Below are positions 17,901 to 27,383 of a DNA stretch of 37,404 nt, one piece after another. The notes below the pieces were generated by a model. The model was not told where the DNA came from and searched no databases. It saw only the letters and a program-made list of their open reading frames with translations. The position numbers were made by a program, and so were the translations under genes. Positions within the stretch are counted from its first letter, which is position 1, and every line of letters begins with the position of its first letter. Origin of the DNA: Chloroflexota bacterium (lineage in GTDB: Bacteria; Chloroflexota; Anaerolineae; J036; Brachytrichaceae); NCBI GenBank assembly GCA_021788625.1, contig JAJYKL010000038.1:1-37404 (forward strand). The letters are read 5' to 3'.

Positions 17901-17923
17901 AAGAGCCGGTATAAAACCGGCTC
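17891..17923 (-). terminator. Rho-independent terminator of the methylase-helicase gene
   Basis: On the minus strand an 8-bp stem (GAGCCGGT / ACCGGCTC, 17903-17910 with 17916-17923, 5-nt loop) is followed by TTTTTTGTTTTT. It begins 8 nt after the stop codon at 17931 and ends the long leftward transcript. Read rightward there is no good U-tract, so it serves mainly the minus-strand gene. Confidence 0.9.
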
Positions 17924-17930
17924 ACTTCTT

Positions 17931-19124
17931 CTACCATTGAAAGCCGATTTGTGCCTTGTTCGTTTTAATAGGCTTTTTTATGCGCTTCCTCGCCGTCTCG
18001 AGTACCATCTGCCCGAACACGAGTTGCGCCTGTTTCTGCTCGATCTCGTGCTCCATTTCAGCAATCGTCGCCTCATCGATGATGGGTGCCCCTACAGCCA
18101 CCGGAACTGACGGATCGTCGGCCTGGCCGTGCTCAGGAGCCACGGGCATGGCCGGCAGACCGCCGTGCAACTCACGCAGCCACGCGACGGCCACATCCAG
18201 CCTGAAGGTACTCTCCAAGCTGGTCTCCGTTGGTATGTTAGTCTCGCGGGCCGCCGTGTCTGCGTCAACGTTTCCACCTTCCGGCTCTACCACAGACGAG
18301 CCGATGTCGATCCCGGCGCGCTGCAGTTCCACGTTCAGCACTGCGAGTTGGCGCTTCAGTTGGGCGTAGCGCTCGGCATGCTCCCACGGCTTGTCCAGTT
18401 CGGCCCTGAGTGACTGCTCCTGCGTGACGAGCCGTTGCCTGGCCTGTTCTGCCTCGTGCAGCCTGCGCTCGATGCCGCGCAACTGCGCCTCCAGGCTCTG
18501 GATCACCCCGAGATCGCTGTCGCCGATGTTGGCGGCGTAGCCCGGTGCCATATCGTCACCCAACGCCGGCCACAGCTCCGGTGCCAATGCCTCGCTGGCG
18601 AACGCCTTCAGGTACAACCGGAAGCCCTTGTACGTGCCGATCTCGAAGAAACAATACGACTGCAGGGTGGCACCGGCGCTGCGGCGCACCTGCTGGTAGC
18701 CCATCTCTGATAGCAAACGTATCTGCCGTCCGGCTGCCTCGCGCTTGTCGAAGGTCAACACCTCCTCGCCGTCCAGACTGGTGCGGAAATCGATGGCGAA
18801 GTCTTCGCCGGCGTGCGCGTCTCGCAAGGCCTTCGCACGGGTGTGGAAGACGAGCGCCCGCTCTGCGACCGCGAGGCGCTCCGGCAGACCCGTCAACTCC
18901 AGGCGCATGCCGGACTGGCCGCTGCGCCAGGAGGCGTACAGGTGACTGAGCCGGGTCAGTTCGGTTTCCGCAGCCACCTTCTGCATCACCTTCGGGTTGC
19001 CGCTGGCCAGCGCCTTTACCTCCGCCATGGTGAGTACCGCGTCGCCCACATCCTCCGCCGTGCGGGCCGTGATCTCGCCGGCCATGATCTGCGAGATGAA
19101 GCGCGCCTTGCTCTCCAGCACCTG
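17931..19124 (-). CDS. Giant N6-methylase/helicase, 3' exon (after group II intron)
   Basis: This is the last 397 residues of the gene whose 5' exon is at 21533-25612. The exon begins with CAG GTG CTG (Q-V-L-E-SKARFISQIMAGE). That segment follows the conserved tyrosine/tryptophan in related SNF2-like helicase-methylases and matches the motif ETKARFIxQ. It continues with TMAEVKALASGNPKVM, also typical. A variable region of about 150 residues follows, with two long coiled-coil-like stretches rich in Glu, Gln and Arg. The apparent start at GTG 19121 has no SD and is not a real start; the frame simply enters from the intron. The stop at 17931 is followed by a strong terminator. Without splicing this piece would not be made. 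Confidence 0.9.
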   Translation of the reverse strand, partial: QVLESKARFISQIMAGEITARTAEDVGDAVLTMAEVKALASGNPKVMQKVAAETELTRLSHLYASWRSGQSGMRLELTGLPERLAVAERALVFHTRAKALRDAHAGEDFAIDFRTSLDGEEVLTFDKREAAGRQIRLLSEMGYQQVRRSAGATLQSYCFFEIGTYKGFRLYLKAFASEALAPELWPALGDDMAPGYAANIGDSDLGVIQSLEAQLRGIERRLHEAEQARQRLVTQEQSLRAELDKPWEHAERYAQLKRQLAVLNVELQRAGIDIGSSVVEPEGGNVDADTAARETNIPTETSLESTFRLDVAVAWLRELHGGLPAMPVAPEHGQADDPSVPVAVGAPIIDEATIAEMEHEIEQKQAQLVFGQMVLETARKRIKKPIKTNKAQIGFQW

Positions 19125-19165
19125 ATCGGGTAAAGGAGCGACGTTACCGCCGCTCCCTCCCCTAA
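19125..19165 (-). ncRNA. Group II intron domain VI (branch-point hairpin)
   Basis: On the minus strand, GGAGCGGCG and CGTCGCTCC form a 9-bp stem (one G-U pair) with a GTAA loop, continued by GGG/CCC at the base. An unpaired A in TTTACCC lies 7 nt from the 3' splice site, the usual position of the branch-point adenosine. Confidence 0.85.
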
Positions 19166-19199
19166 GAACCGAACGTGAGAGTTTCCCCTCATTCGGCTC
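19166..19199 (-). ncRNA. Group II intron domain V (catalytic hairpin)
   Basis: A 34-nt hairpin on the minus strand, starting GAGCCG and ending CGGTTC, with a GAAA tetraloop between AGG and CTCT. The AGC catalytic triad lies at positions 2-4 of the element. Size, tetraloop and triad match bacterial domain V. It starts 8 nt after the maturase stop codon. Confidence 0.93.
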
Positions 19200-19206
19200 A
19201 AGCCTT

Positions 19207-20916
19207 TCACGAGCCGCTTGCGCGACCCGGCTTCACAACTGTGATCTCAGGGCTGTTGTGGACTTGCCGGTGGCAGTTGGGGTGCAGGAGCACCCGGTTC
19301 TCCACCGAGTCTGTGCCGCCGTGAGTACGCCAAACCACGTGATGGTTGTGCCATCCCGTCTGCTTGGTGATCTTCTCGCCACAGACCGGGCAGATACCGT
19401 TCTGCTCAAACCAAAGCTGGAGCAACTGCCGCCGCCCGCGCAGGTCGTTTACCATCTGAACGCCCAGGCGCTCCTCGAAGTAAACTTCCCACGCCGGGTC
19501 GAACGGGTTTGCCTCAGCCTTAATCTTGACGTGCCGCCTGATGCGCACGTCGCCTGCATAGCTGAGATACACCGGACAGGGCTTGCCGTCCCGACCGGTA
19601 ATCTCCCCCGTGAATGTCCAGGACCGGCCGCCATGATTGCGGAAGTATTTCGCCCGCACCCAGCGCTTGCCTTTCTTGGAGTGCATTCTCAGAGCCCATT
19701 GCCAGAGGGCTTTGAAGATGGCGTAATCTACATAGTCGAAGGTGGCGCTGCTGACGGCGTGTCGGTAGTAGTTCGCCCAGCCGCGAATCACCGGATTCAG
19801 GTGGACGATCAACTGCCCTGCCGTCGCGCCCTTGTGGGCGTTGACGACCTCCCGAACTTTCCCCAGCAGCGCCTGGACGCCCGCTTTGGACGGTTTGGTC
19901 AAAAGCTTGCTGCCGTAGGCCCGCAGGGTGTGTCCGAGGAAGTCATAGCCCTCCGAGATGGGCGTGATGCGCGTCTTCTCCGCTGACAGTTCCAACCCCC
20001 GCTCACGCAGGAATTGCTCCACCAGCGGTTTGACCTCATCCTCCAGCAGTTCCTTCGAATTGCCCGTGATGATGAGGTCGTCCGCGTAGCGCACCAGGTT
20101 CACCTTGGATCTGCGCTTCTTCTTGGGCTTGTAGAACTTCTCATCCAAGAGTCGTTCCAGTCCGTCGAGCGCCCGGTTCGCCAACACCGGCGAGATGATG
20201 CCGCCTTGCGGTGTACCATCCTCCGTCGGGTGCCAAGCGCCTTCTTCCATGTAGCCGGCCTCCAGCCATTGCCGTAGTACCGCCTTCTCCATCGGGACGT
20301 TGGCGAGCAGCCACGGGTGGCTGATCCGATCAAAGCACGACCGGATATCCCCTTCCAGCACCCACTTCGCGTTCTTGGGCTTCCCCAAGCAGTTGAAGCA
20401 TTGCTCGATCGCGTCGGCGGCGGACCGGCCCGTACGGAAGCCGTACGAGTTGGGGTCCGCCGTCGTCTCGGCGACGGGTTCCAGCGCGAGGAGGTGCAGG
20501 GCTTGCATGGCCCGGTCCTTCATCGTGGGGACGCCGAGGGGGCGTTTCCGGCCGTTCTTCTTCGGGATGTACACGCGCCGTAGCGGTTGGGCTCGGTAGC
20601 CGTGCTGCCGCAGCGACTGTACGGCCTGTGCCTTCTTCTCGGGCGTGCCCCACGTCTCGTGGTCCACGCCCGACGTCTTCTTGCCCTGATTCTCCGTCAC
20701 CCGTTTCACGGCAAGGGCCTTGCCGCTGAACGAGCGGGTGAGCAGGCGCTGCAAGGCTTTCACCTTGCCCCACCGGCCCGCCTGTGTCGCCTTTACGATA
20801 CGCGCTTGCAGCCGCCGCACGTTCTGGTGGGCGGCCTGCCAGTCGATGGCGTGCCAGTCCACCTCCTTCTCAGGATCGTGGAAGGGCGCACCAGCACATT
20901 CCGTCTGTACCGTCAT
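19207..20916 (-). CDS. ltrA: Group II intron reverse transcriptase/maturase
   Basis: A 569-aa intron-encoded protein that helps the intron RNA fold and splice and copies it into DNA during retrohoming. The N-terminal RT-0 region has TSGVDHETW (81-89). The RT core then has YIPKKNGRKRPLGVP (116-130), GTPQGGIISPVL (234-245) and the catalytic YADD (277-280). The X/maturase domain follows at about 370-460 (GWANYYRHAV). A C-terminal HNH endonuclease with CPVCG, HNHHVVWRTHGG and HPNCH occupies about 505-553. GGAGGG lies about 8 nt before the ATG. All domains are intact, so the protein is probably functional. The HNH domain indicates target-primed retrohoming into double-stranded DNA. Confidence 0.97.
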   Translation of the reverse strand: MTVQTECAGAPFHDPEKEVDWHAIDWQAAHQNVRRLQARIVKATQAGRWGKVKALQRLLTRSFSGKALAVKRVTENQGKKTSGVDHETWGTPEKKAQAVQSLRQHGYRAQPLRRVYIPKKNGRKRPLGVPTMKDRAMQALHLLALEPVAETTADPNSYGFRTGRSAADAIEQCFNCLGKPKNAKWVLEGDIRSCFDRISHPWLLANVPMEKAVLRQWLEAGYMEEGAWHPTEDGTPQGGIISPVLANRALDGLERLLDEKFYKPKKKRRSKVNLVRYADDLIITGNSKELLEDEVKPLVEQFLRERGLELSAEKTRITPISEGYDFLGHTLRAYGSKLLTKPSKAGVQALLGKVREVVNAHKGATAGQLIVHLNPVIRGWANYYRHAVSSATFDYVDYAIFKALWQWALRMHSKKGKRWVRAKYFRNHGGRSWTFTGEITGRDGKPCPVYLSYAGDVRIRRHVKIKAEANPFDPAWEVYFEERLGVQMVNDLRGRRQLLQLWFEQNGICPVCGEKITKQTGWHNHHVVWRTHGGTDSVENRVLLHPNCHRQVHNSPEITVVKPGRASGS

Positions 20917-21532
20917 CTGCTTTCCCTCCTCAAGCGGTTCCTCAAGTTCTCTCGTAAAGAAAGACCAACCGCGGAAGTCGGCCCGCTTTCGCGTCGGGCG
21001 CTGTCGCCTGCCGGCTCAGCCCGTATCCGCCCCATTACAGGGCGGCCTTCGCTTCCTCCGCATTCTTCTGCCCGCACCGCATCTGGGCGCCGCTTGCGCG
21101 TCGCTTACCCTTGCGGGAGCGGTACGGGTTTACCGTGTTCCGCGTGACTGCCCGAGTGGGTTAGGTCCTTCCTCTCCGCCGGTGGCTTTCCGTTCACGAT
21201 GGGGCAGTTTGGACACCCCATGCCAGCCACTGCGCCTTTTGGCTCAAGCCTGTCAGCACCGTTGGCTTGTTCGGTTTAACGGCGTTTATCAGGAGTTCGC
21301 ATCCGCTGACCTTGCCACTCCACCCTAGCCCCTGCCCGCATGATGCTAGCGGGCGCGCCTCCTCTCACGATTCCGGCGCCAGCCTTTGCAGGCTGCGGTT
21401 ACATTGTCCCGAGGGCTTCGCACGGTCACGTTGCCATGACCGCACGCCTCGGTAGGGTACTGCGTGTGAAAACGCAGGTTCCATCACGGCTCGTGCCGTT
21501 GGAACAGCCACTCACGCGACATCACGTCGCAC

Positions 21533-24500
21533 CCACACGTAGCCGTCGAAGGAGCTTTCCGTGACGTAGTGGAGGATGAGCACCTCCGGGTAGCCGTTCC
21601 CCTGGCGCAGGATGCGCCCCTCGCGCTGCTCCAGGTCGGCCGGCCGCCAGGGCGCGTCCAGGTGGTGCAACGCGACCAGCCGCTCCTGCGCGTTCATCCC
21701 CGTGCCCATCTTCTCGGTCGAGCCGATCAGCACGCGCACCCGTCCCGCGCACACCGCAGCGAACAACTCGCTCCTTTGCGCGGGCGTCTTGCAGTCGTGG
21801 ATGAAGGCGACCTCCCTCGCCGGGACGCCCGCGCGCACCAGCTTGCGCTTGATCTCGGTGTACACGTCGTCCATCAGATGCTGCTCCTCCGGGTTATCCG
21901 TGTTCGGCTGCTGAGGCCGTTGTATACATACGGTTTCATCGGATTCCTCGTCGATGGCTTCCTGCGCGTCCCTGGCAGTCAGCCGCTTGGGCGTGCCGAG
22001 ATCGCAGAAGACGAGTTGGGCCCCGCATCGTGGCCCGCTCGCGCGCCAGATCTCAACCACGTTGCTGACCAGTGCGTTGATCTTGCCCGCGGGCAGGTCC
22101 GGGGCGGACGATTGAACCAGCCTCAAGTCCAGCGCGGCCTTCCGCCCGTCGCCCGTCACCTTCAGCATGTTGTCCTGCCACGGCTGCACGTCGCCGCGCT
22201 TGATGTGCTCGACGCGCCTGGCCAGGTCCGCCACGTACACCTTCAGTTGCGGGCTGCCCGGCAGCTTCACAACCACGGGCTTGCCGCCGTGCAGCTTCGG
22301 CCGCGGCAGGTCAAGCTGCTCCGCGTTGCGCACGTCCAGCGCCTGCCGCCACAGGGTCGCCAGTTCGGGCAGGTTGGTGAACCGAGCGAAGCGCGTGTTC
22401 ATGCGGAACCCTGCCCCGTCCGGGGTCATCTCCAGGCTCGGCACCGCCTCGGCGAAGAGCTGGGCCCACGCGTCGAAGTGCGCTATTGCCTTCTCCTCCA
22501 GCAGGTCGAACTGCAGGTAGCGCATCATGGTGTACACCTCGGCCAGCGTATTGGCGACCGGCGTTCCGGTGGCGCAGATGGCGCGGCCACCATGCTCCAG
22601 CAGCCAGCGCAGCTTCACATACATATCGAAGGCGCGCTCCGAGTTCGCGTTCGGCAGCCCCGCCACCCGTGTCATCTTGGTGGCGAAGTACAGGTTCTTG
22701 TACAGGTGGAACTCGTCCACCATGAGCAGGTCGATGCCCAGTTCCTCCCAGGTGACCGTGTCAGCCGAATCCTTGTGCATGGCGCCCAGGTCCTTGAGCC
22801 GCACCTCCAGCCGCTTCTTGGCCTTCTCGATTTCCTTGGCAGTTCGGCTGCTTTTGTTCTCCTGCTTCAGTTCGTGCAGGTAGTCTTCAAGTTGTGTGAT
22901 CTCGCGCTGCAGGAAGGCCGAGGTGGTCTGCGGGTTCACCGGCAACAGCTTGAACGACGAGTGCGGGACGACCACCAGGTCCCACGCGCCCGTGGCCACG
23001 CGGCTGAGGAATTCGCCCCGCCGGCCGCGCGACAGGTCGTCCTTCCCGGCGCACAGGACGTCCGCGTTGGGGTACGCGCGCAGCGCCTCGTGCAGCCATT
23101 GCTCGGTGAGGTGGTTGGGCACCGCCACCAGCGCCTTGTGTGCCAGCCCCAGGCGCTTCAATTCCATCGCCGCGCAGATGCAGATGAGCGTCTTGCCCGC
23201 ACCGACGACGTGTCCCAGCAGCGTCGTCCTCGACTGCACCGCCCGCCAGATGGCATCCTGCTGGTGCGGCCGCAGGTGGATTTCGGTATTCAGGCCCGGC
23301 AGGGACAGGTGCGCCCCGTCATAGCGGCGTGGGCGCAGGCAGTTGAAGGCGTCGTTATAGAGCTCGCACAACCACCGGCTCCGCTCCCCGTCCTGCCACA
23401 CCCACGCGGCGAAGTGCGCCTTCAGTTCGGCCAGCTTGGCCTGTGCTGCCACCGTCTCGGTCTGGTTGAGCACACGGCGCTCACGCCCGCCCTCGTCCAC
23501 CACGTCGAAGATGAGCGGCAGGCGCAGGTTGAGGGCGTCCTCCGCCAGGTCGAGCGCGTCGCGCCGCGGGGTGCCCCAGCGCTGCGTCAGCTCCACACGG
23601 TCCAGTACCCCGCGCTGGCCCCGCGACAGTTCGACGGTCCACTGTGCCAGCGCTGGCAGGTAGGTGACGCGCCCCTCGAAGCGCGAGAGGGTTTCACGCA
23701 GGAACGCCTCCACCACGTCCGCTGGGATCCAGCCGGCGCCCAGGCGGGCGGTGATCTCGGGCGGCTCGAGCGGCTCCGGTTGCACGGCACGCAGCGCCTC
23801 GACGTTGTGCCGGAACTGCTCGTCCAGTGTGGCGGCCGCCTCGGCTTGGCGCAGCTTCGCGCGCACGTCGCCGGACAGGTACTGCTCGGCCGTCTCCCAT
23901 TCTCCCGCCGGCGTGCGGAAGATCAGCCCGGCCAGCCTGCTGGCAGCGCCCTCCGGCGTGTCGCCGGTCAGGCTGGCGATGTAGTCCAGGTTCGGCACGC
24001 CGTAGCGGTCGAGTGACAGGAGCAGCGCCTCTTGCACGCGCTGCGCCGGATCGGAGCTAGCGGGCGTGGATTCGTGGGCACGTCCGCGCACCGTGGAGCG
24101 TTCGAACAGGGCGGCCTTCCGGGCACTGCCGGTCAGCAGGTCGAAGTCCGTCTCCAACGCCTTCAGAAACGGCAGCGCCGGGCTCTCGCCCAATAGCCTC
24201 AGGTTCGCAGGGTGATTCAGGCAGCCGAACCGCGCGCAGAAACGCTCGTAAGCCTCGTTCAGCTTCCCGCGCAGGGGGACCGCGTCTCTCTCACGGGCGC
24301 CGTCGATCTCACACGCCAGCAAGGCTTTGGCCGCTTCGTAGATAGCCCGCATCCCCGCGACGCGTTCGCGCTGCTCGTAGCCCGCGTGCTCCGGGAGAGG
24401 GAATAACATGCGCGCGTCGAACGTGCTGGGGCGCGCCTCCTGGCGTTCCTCGTTCGGGTGCGCGGGGCTGATGATGCCCTCCGGTAATTGGGCTGCCAAC

Positions 24501-25612
24501 ACCTCAGCGATGGCCTTTCCCAGGTCGCGTCCATCGCCGAGGAGCGTGAACTCGCCATCGCGGTACATCCCGCGCGTGAGTGCCGGCGTCCCCAGCATCC
24601 AGCCGGGGTGATCGACGTAGAGCTGGTTGAGGGGTGTCGGCGCCGGGCTGTTCTGCCGGTCGGTTAACGGGAGTGTGCCGGTATCGACCCAGGCGCCCGC
24701 GGGCGCGGCTGCATCCAGCGCTCCTCGCTTGCGCAGGAAAACTACATCGGTGACGACTTCGGTCCCGGCATTCCGTGCGAAGGCCGTTTCGGGCAGCCGT
24801 ACCGCCCCCAGCAAGTCCGCCCGCTCGGCCAGCCAGCGGCGCACACGGTTGTCCTGCTTGTCGAGCGTATAGCGACTGGTGATGAAGACGACCATGCCGC
24901 CCGGTCGTGTAAGCGTGATGGCGCGTGCAAAGAAGTAATCGTGGATGCAGACGCGCAGGAACTTCTCCTTCAACGCCGGGTCGCTCACCGGGTAATCCCC
25001 GAAGGGAACGTTCGAGATCACTAGGTCAAAGTAGTTGTCGGGGAGCGTCGCGCTCTCGAAGCCACCCTCATATACACGCGTTGAGGGGTGTAGTTGTTTC
25101 AGGATGCGTGCCGTGAGCGCGTCCAACTCCACTGCGACGCGCTGGCTCCTGGCAAACAGCTCGCGCGGCATGACGGAGTAGAAGTGGCCGATGCCGGCGG
25201 ACGGCTCCAGGCAACGCAACGTGTCGAGCCGGCCGATGCCAAGTCGTTCCAGCGCCTGCCAGAGGGCACCTACGACTGGGAGTGCGGTGTAATGGGCGTT
25301 CAGGCTGCTGGCACGTATGGAGCGCATCTCGTCTTCGCTCAATTGCAGGTCCTGTATTTCGTCGCTGATCTGCGCGTTCGGTGCGTCCTGCCGTTGGCTC
25401 TGGGACGGAAATGCCCGCTTGAGCACCTGGGAGTCACCCCAGCCGGAGTAGCGCGCCAGCGTGCGCTGCTCCGCCGGGGTGGCGCGGCGCTGCTCGGCCT
25501 CCAGTCGCTTCAGCAGGTGCAGCGCCACGAGGTTATGCCGGTAGCGCTGCTCGGGGCCGCCCAGGTCGGCGAGATCGTCAGACGGTTCGAAGTGGAAGTC
25601 TTGTTCAGACAT
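21533..25612 (-). CDS. Giant N6-adenine methylase / SNF2-like helicase, 5' exon
   Basis: The first 1,360 residues of a mobile-element protein; with the 3' exon the product is 1,757 aa. It combines a DNA methyltransferase fold with a superfamily 2 helicase. SAM-binding LEPSAGIGHF is near residue 137 and the catalytic NVPFGDY (NPPY-type) near 203. The helicase has Walker A GHVVGAGKT near 800, DEFH near 963, and motif VI QREGRILRQGN at 1329-1339. Such proteins are common on plasmids, integrative elements and phages, and are thought to modify or protect incoming DNA. AGGAG lies 6 nt before the ATG, and a hairpin with a U-tract lies just upstream. In the unspliced message the frame runs six codons into the intron and stops at 21512, giving a truncated product. 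Confidence 0.93.
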
Positions 25613-25620
25613 ACGAACTC

Positions 25621-25667
25621 CTAAAAAACGAAACCGTCCGTGCCGGCTGCAGCCGGCACGGACGGTT
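25621..25667 (-). terminator. Hairpin plus U-tract between radC and the methylase-helicase
   Basis: A perfect 36-bp palindrome spans 25632-25667 (half-site AACCGTCCGTGCCGGCTG, centre CTGCAG). On the minus strand it is followed by TCGTTTTTTAG and then directly by the SD of the methylase-helicase. It has all the marks of an intrinsic terminator but lies between genes of one apparent operon, so it may act as an attenuator. Confidence 0.85.
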
Positions 25668-25705
25668 GGGAATGGATGTGGAATGGATCTGGGGCTCGGC
25701 CTGGC

Positions 25706-26440
25706 TCAGGCGTCAAACCCTAAGCCCCGCTCCTTCAGGCTCACGTAGCGGGTTTGGGAGATCACGAGGTGATCCAACACGTCGATGTCCAGCAACTTGC
25801 CTGCCTGCGACAACGACTTGGTCACACGCACGTCTTCGGCGGAAGGCGACGGGTCGCCGCTGGGGTGGTTGTGAGCGAGGATCACGGCGGCCGCGTTCTG
25901 CCGGATGGCCTCCCTGAAGACCTCGCCCATGCGCATGCTGCAGGTGTTCAGGCTGCCGCGGTAGAGCATGGGGGCGCCGATCACGCGGTTGCGCGTGTCC
26001 AGGAGCAGGGTGCGCACCTCCTCCTGCTCGAGCCCGCCCATCTCGGCCATCAGCAACTGGGCCGCATCGGCGGGCGTCTTGATCTGTAAGCGCGTGTCCG
26101 GCAGAGGTGTGAGAGCGCGCCGGCCCAGCTCCAGGGCGGCTTTCAGGCGAATCGCGCTCTTTTCCCCCAGGCCGCAGGCGAGCCCCGCCAGCTCCGCGAC
26201 GGGCGCGTGCGCCAGCGCTCCCACGCTAGGGTAGCGGCCGAGCAACGTGCGGGCAACGGCTTCCGCTTTGGGCCCACCGACGAGCGCGGCCAGCAACTCC
26301 ATCGTATTACACGCCGCCGGGCCGTCGCGCAGTACACGACTGGCCGGACGCTCCCGTTCGGGGAGGTCGGCCATCTCGTCGCGGACGTAGATCACAAAGG
26401 CCTCTTGCACCAGTTCAGGTCGTGCTTGCTTTTTACTCAC
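25706..26440 (-). CDS. radC: RadC-like JAB-domain protein
   Basis: A 244-aa RadC-family protein. It has an N-terminal helix-hairpin-helix region (LAGLACGLGEKSAIRLKAALELG) and a C-terminal JAB/MPN domain with the metal motif HNHPSGDPSPSAEDVRVTK. RadC-like proteins are frequent on plasmids and integrative elements; their biochemical role is unresolved despite the JAB metal site. I chose the GTG at 26440 because AAGGAGAA lies 4 nt upstream. The frame extends to 26491, but that part overlaps a hairpin and encodes an unconvincing N-terminus. It lies downstream of the ParB-like gene and upstream of the methylase-helicase, a common element backbone arrangement. Confidence 0.92.
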   Translation of the reverse strand: MSKKQARPELVQEAFVIYVRDEMADLPERERPASRVLRDGPAACNTMELLAALVGGPKAEAVARTLLGRYPSVGALAHAPVAELAGLACGLGEKSAIRLKAALELGRRALTPLPDTRLQIKTPADAAQLLMAEMGGLEQEEVRTLLLDTRNRVIGAPMLYRGSLNTCSMRMGEVFREAIRQNAAAVILAHNHPSGDPSPSAEDVRVTKSLSQAGKLLDIDVLDHLVISQTRYVSLKERGLGFDA

Positions 26441-26456
26441 CGTTCTCCTTACAACG

Positions 26457-26486
26457 GAACAGCCCCTGTAGGTACAGGGGCTGTTC
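26457..26486. repeat. Perfect inverted repeat in the radC leader
   Basis: GAACAGCCCCTGTA and TACAGGGGCTGTTC are separated by two bases. It lies between the ParB-like gene stop and the radC SD. No U-tract follows on either strand, so it is not a normal terminator. It could be an operator, a processing site, or an mRNA hairpin. Confidence 0.8.
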
Positions 26487-26519
26487 AACACATGAGGATA
26501 TGGGCTAGTCCTTGAGAGA

Positions 26520-27383
26520 TCAGTGGGACTGCATCACATCGTTGGCATGGGCGAACGTCGTTGCGGGCAGCGGATCACGCCACTCGGAACTCAACTCATG
26601 CGCGATTGTTTGCCGAGCGCCGTCAAATCGGGGTTCACCAGGTAGTTCGTCCATCATGTGCCGCAACGTGTCCGTGCTGAGGACAGCCGCGATTTCGGCC
26701 AGGCTCAGGGGAGAGGCAGCGTTCAGCAACTCGCCCAACCCATCAAGCGCCAAAGAGGCTACGGCATCCGTCTTGCGAGCCGTCCGGACTTCGCGGACGT
26801 CGGTCATGGTAACCGTGCCATCCCTGTGCAACCGATCCAGTAGACTGGCCTGACGCGCTGCGGGCAGTGCCGCGCAGGCCTCCGCGACGGCGACGGACAA
26901 TTCACCTCGTCCTAGGCTTTCGAACAGGTCCGGGTGGAGCGCCGCCAGCTTAATGCGCCGGCGGATGCGGCTGATGGGCATACCCGTCACCTCGCTGATC
27001 TCGCGCTCCGTGGCACCCCGCTGCTGCAGACGTTGGATGGCATTGAAGTCCGCCACCGGGTTCTCACGCCGCTGCTCGTTCAGCACCATCGTGATCAGGT
27101 CCGGGATGAAGCTGTCGGCCTGGTATACGGATGCGGCTATGCTCGATAGGCCAGCCCGCTTCGCCGCGGCAATACGCCGCCGGCCGTCGGCCACGCGCAG
27201 ACGGGTGCCGTCGTCGAAGACGACGATCGGCGTGAGGACGCCAAAGCGCTGCACCGATGCCACCAGTTCGCGCGACGGCGTAATCACGTCCGAAACGCTC
27301 AGCATGCTCAGTTCGATTACCCTCTCGTGGGGCCGTGGCAGCGTGATGGCCTCCCCCAGGAACGCCAAGACACTTTCACGCAT
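26520..27383 (-). CDS. ParB-like DNA-binding protein (first copy)
   Basis: A 287-aa ParB/RepB/Spo0J-family protein. The ParB N-terminal fold includes SDVITPSRELVASVQRFGVL. It also has ADGRRRIAAAKRAG (about 66-79, corresponding to the GERRxxA box) and LNEQRRENP (about 102-110, corresponding to the ENxxRxxL box). A helix-turn-helix follows: ATEREISEVTGMPISRIRRRI. The C-terminal 130 residues are helical. I use the ATG at 27383, preceded by GGAGG; a GTG lies one codon earlier. It overlaps the stop of the upstream gene by 8 nt, so the two are translationally coupled. No ParA is present in the window, so it may act in plasmid-type regulation or maintenance rather than classical partition. Confidence 0.9.
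   Translation of the reverse strand: MRESVLAFLGEAITLPRPHERVIELSMLSVSDVITPSRELVASVQRFGVLTPIVVFDDGTRLRVADGRRRIAAAKRAGLSSIAASVYQADSFIPDLITMVLNEQRRENPVADFNAIQRLQQRGATEREISEVTGMPISRIRRRIKLAALHPDLFESLGRGELSVAVAEACAALPAARQASLLDRLHRDGTVTMTDVREVRTARKTDAVASLALDGLGELLNAASPLSLAEIAAVLSTDTLRHMMDELPGEPRFDGARQTIAHELSSEWRDPLPATTFAHANDVMQSH

Larger units (their letters stand above)
19125..21532 (-). mobile_element. Group II intron interrupting the methylase-helicase gene
   Basis: A complete 2,408-bp self-splicing retroelement read on the minus strand. The 5' end is GTGCGAC at 21532, matching the GUGYG consensus. The 3' end is ...CCCGAT at 19125, matching the terminal AY. Domain V and domain VI lie just before the 3' end, and the maturase is encoded in domain IV. 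Removing exactly this segment joins TGG (Trp) to CAG (Gln) in frame and restores a conserved helicase segment. The HNH-bearing maturase suggests a chloroplast-like (CL) class. Intact ribozyme elements and an intact reading frame suggest it is active or recently active. About 600 bp before the maturase gene (20917-21532) is structured domain I-III RNA and contains no other gene. Confidence 0.95.

Noticed and set aside
21569..24016. An 815-codon open frame on the plus strand
   Set aside because: It is antisense to the methylase-helicase exon, has low-complexity composition and no motif or SD.
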